Positions 5,960 through 6,018 of a stretch of DNA of 6,018 bases are shown here, piece by piece (position 1 is the stretch's first letter; each line of letters opens with the position of its first letter). The position numbers and the translations under genes were made by a program. The notes under the pieces were generated by a model, which was not told where the DNA came from, searched no databases, and saw only the letters and a program-made list of their open reading frames with translations. This DNA comes from Anaerolineales bacterium (GTDB lineage Bacteria > Chloroflexota > Anaerolineae > Anaerolineales > Villigracilaceae), in the NCBI GenBank assembly GCA_016789485.1, contig JAEURE010000180.1, forward strand, positions 1 through 6,018, in the 5' to 3' direction.

Positions 5960-5984
5960 ACGAAGCCCTACGGGCTGATTTCGT
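5960..5984. repeat. Imperfect inverted repeat (hairpin) near the right edge
   Basis: Inner stem AGCCC (5964-5968) pairs with GGGCT (5972-5976) around a TAC loop. Outer arms ACGA (5960-5963) and TCGT (5981-5984) pair across a 4-nt bulge. It is not followed by a T-run, so a simple intrinsic terminator is unlikely. It may be one copy of an intergenic palindromic repeat or a structured leader; only one copy is present here, so repetition cannot be shown. Confidence 0.4.
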
Positions 5985-6018
5985 ATTCTCCTTAATTCGT
6001 AAAAAACCTACACCCGAT

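Overview
The window (about 50% GC) reads as an ordinary bacterial chromosome segment. The best guess for the organism is a Chloroflexota bacterium of the Anaerolineae type. This rests on family resemblance: the shape of the FtsK N-terminus, the actinobacterial-like GGEGS motif in phosphofructokinase, and the Chloroflexi-style C-terminus of the penicillin-binding protein. It was not confirmed by any search. No tRNA, rRNA, CRISPR array, insertion sequence or phage gene was seen.

Layout. Positions 1-1087 (minus) hold the N-terminal 362 residues of an FtsK/SpoIIIE DNA translocase; the motor domain lies beyond the left edge. A 229-bp divergent intergenic region follows, with a clear extended -10 promoter for ftsK and a TTG-initiated, SD-preceded start for the next gene. 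Positions 1317-2237 (plus) encode ribonuclease Z. After a 3-nt gap, positions 2241-3215 (plus) encode ATP-type 6-phosphofructokinase; the two are almost certainly one operon. A near-perfect bidirectional intrinsic terminator (3237-3275) separates this operon from a convergent gene, 3287-5806 (minus), an 839-residue class A penicillin-binding-protein homologue. The last 212 bp hold divergent promoter-like sequences, an 8-codon mini-ORF and a hairpin, and no recognisable gene.

The genes are housekeeping in flavour: chromosome segregation at the septum, tRNA 3' maturation, glycolysis and the cell envelope. The exception is the PBP homologue. It keeps the whole class A architecture (cytoplasmic tail, one membrane anchor, GT51 domain, transpeptidase domain, C-terminal beta domain) in an intact frame. 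However, it has lost the GT51 catalytic glutamate and part of the neighbouring loop, and key residues in all three transpeptidase motifs (SxxK to SSLD, SxN to DYQ, KTG to KVG). It is therefore probably a double pseudoenzyme kept for a structural or regulatory role, and it is the most interesting item here.
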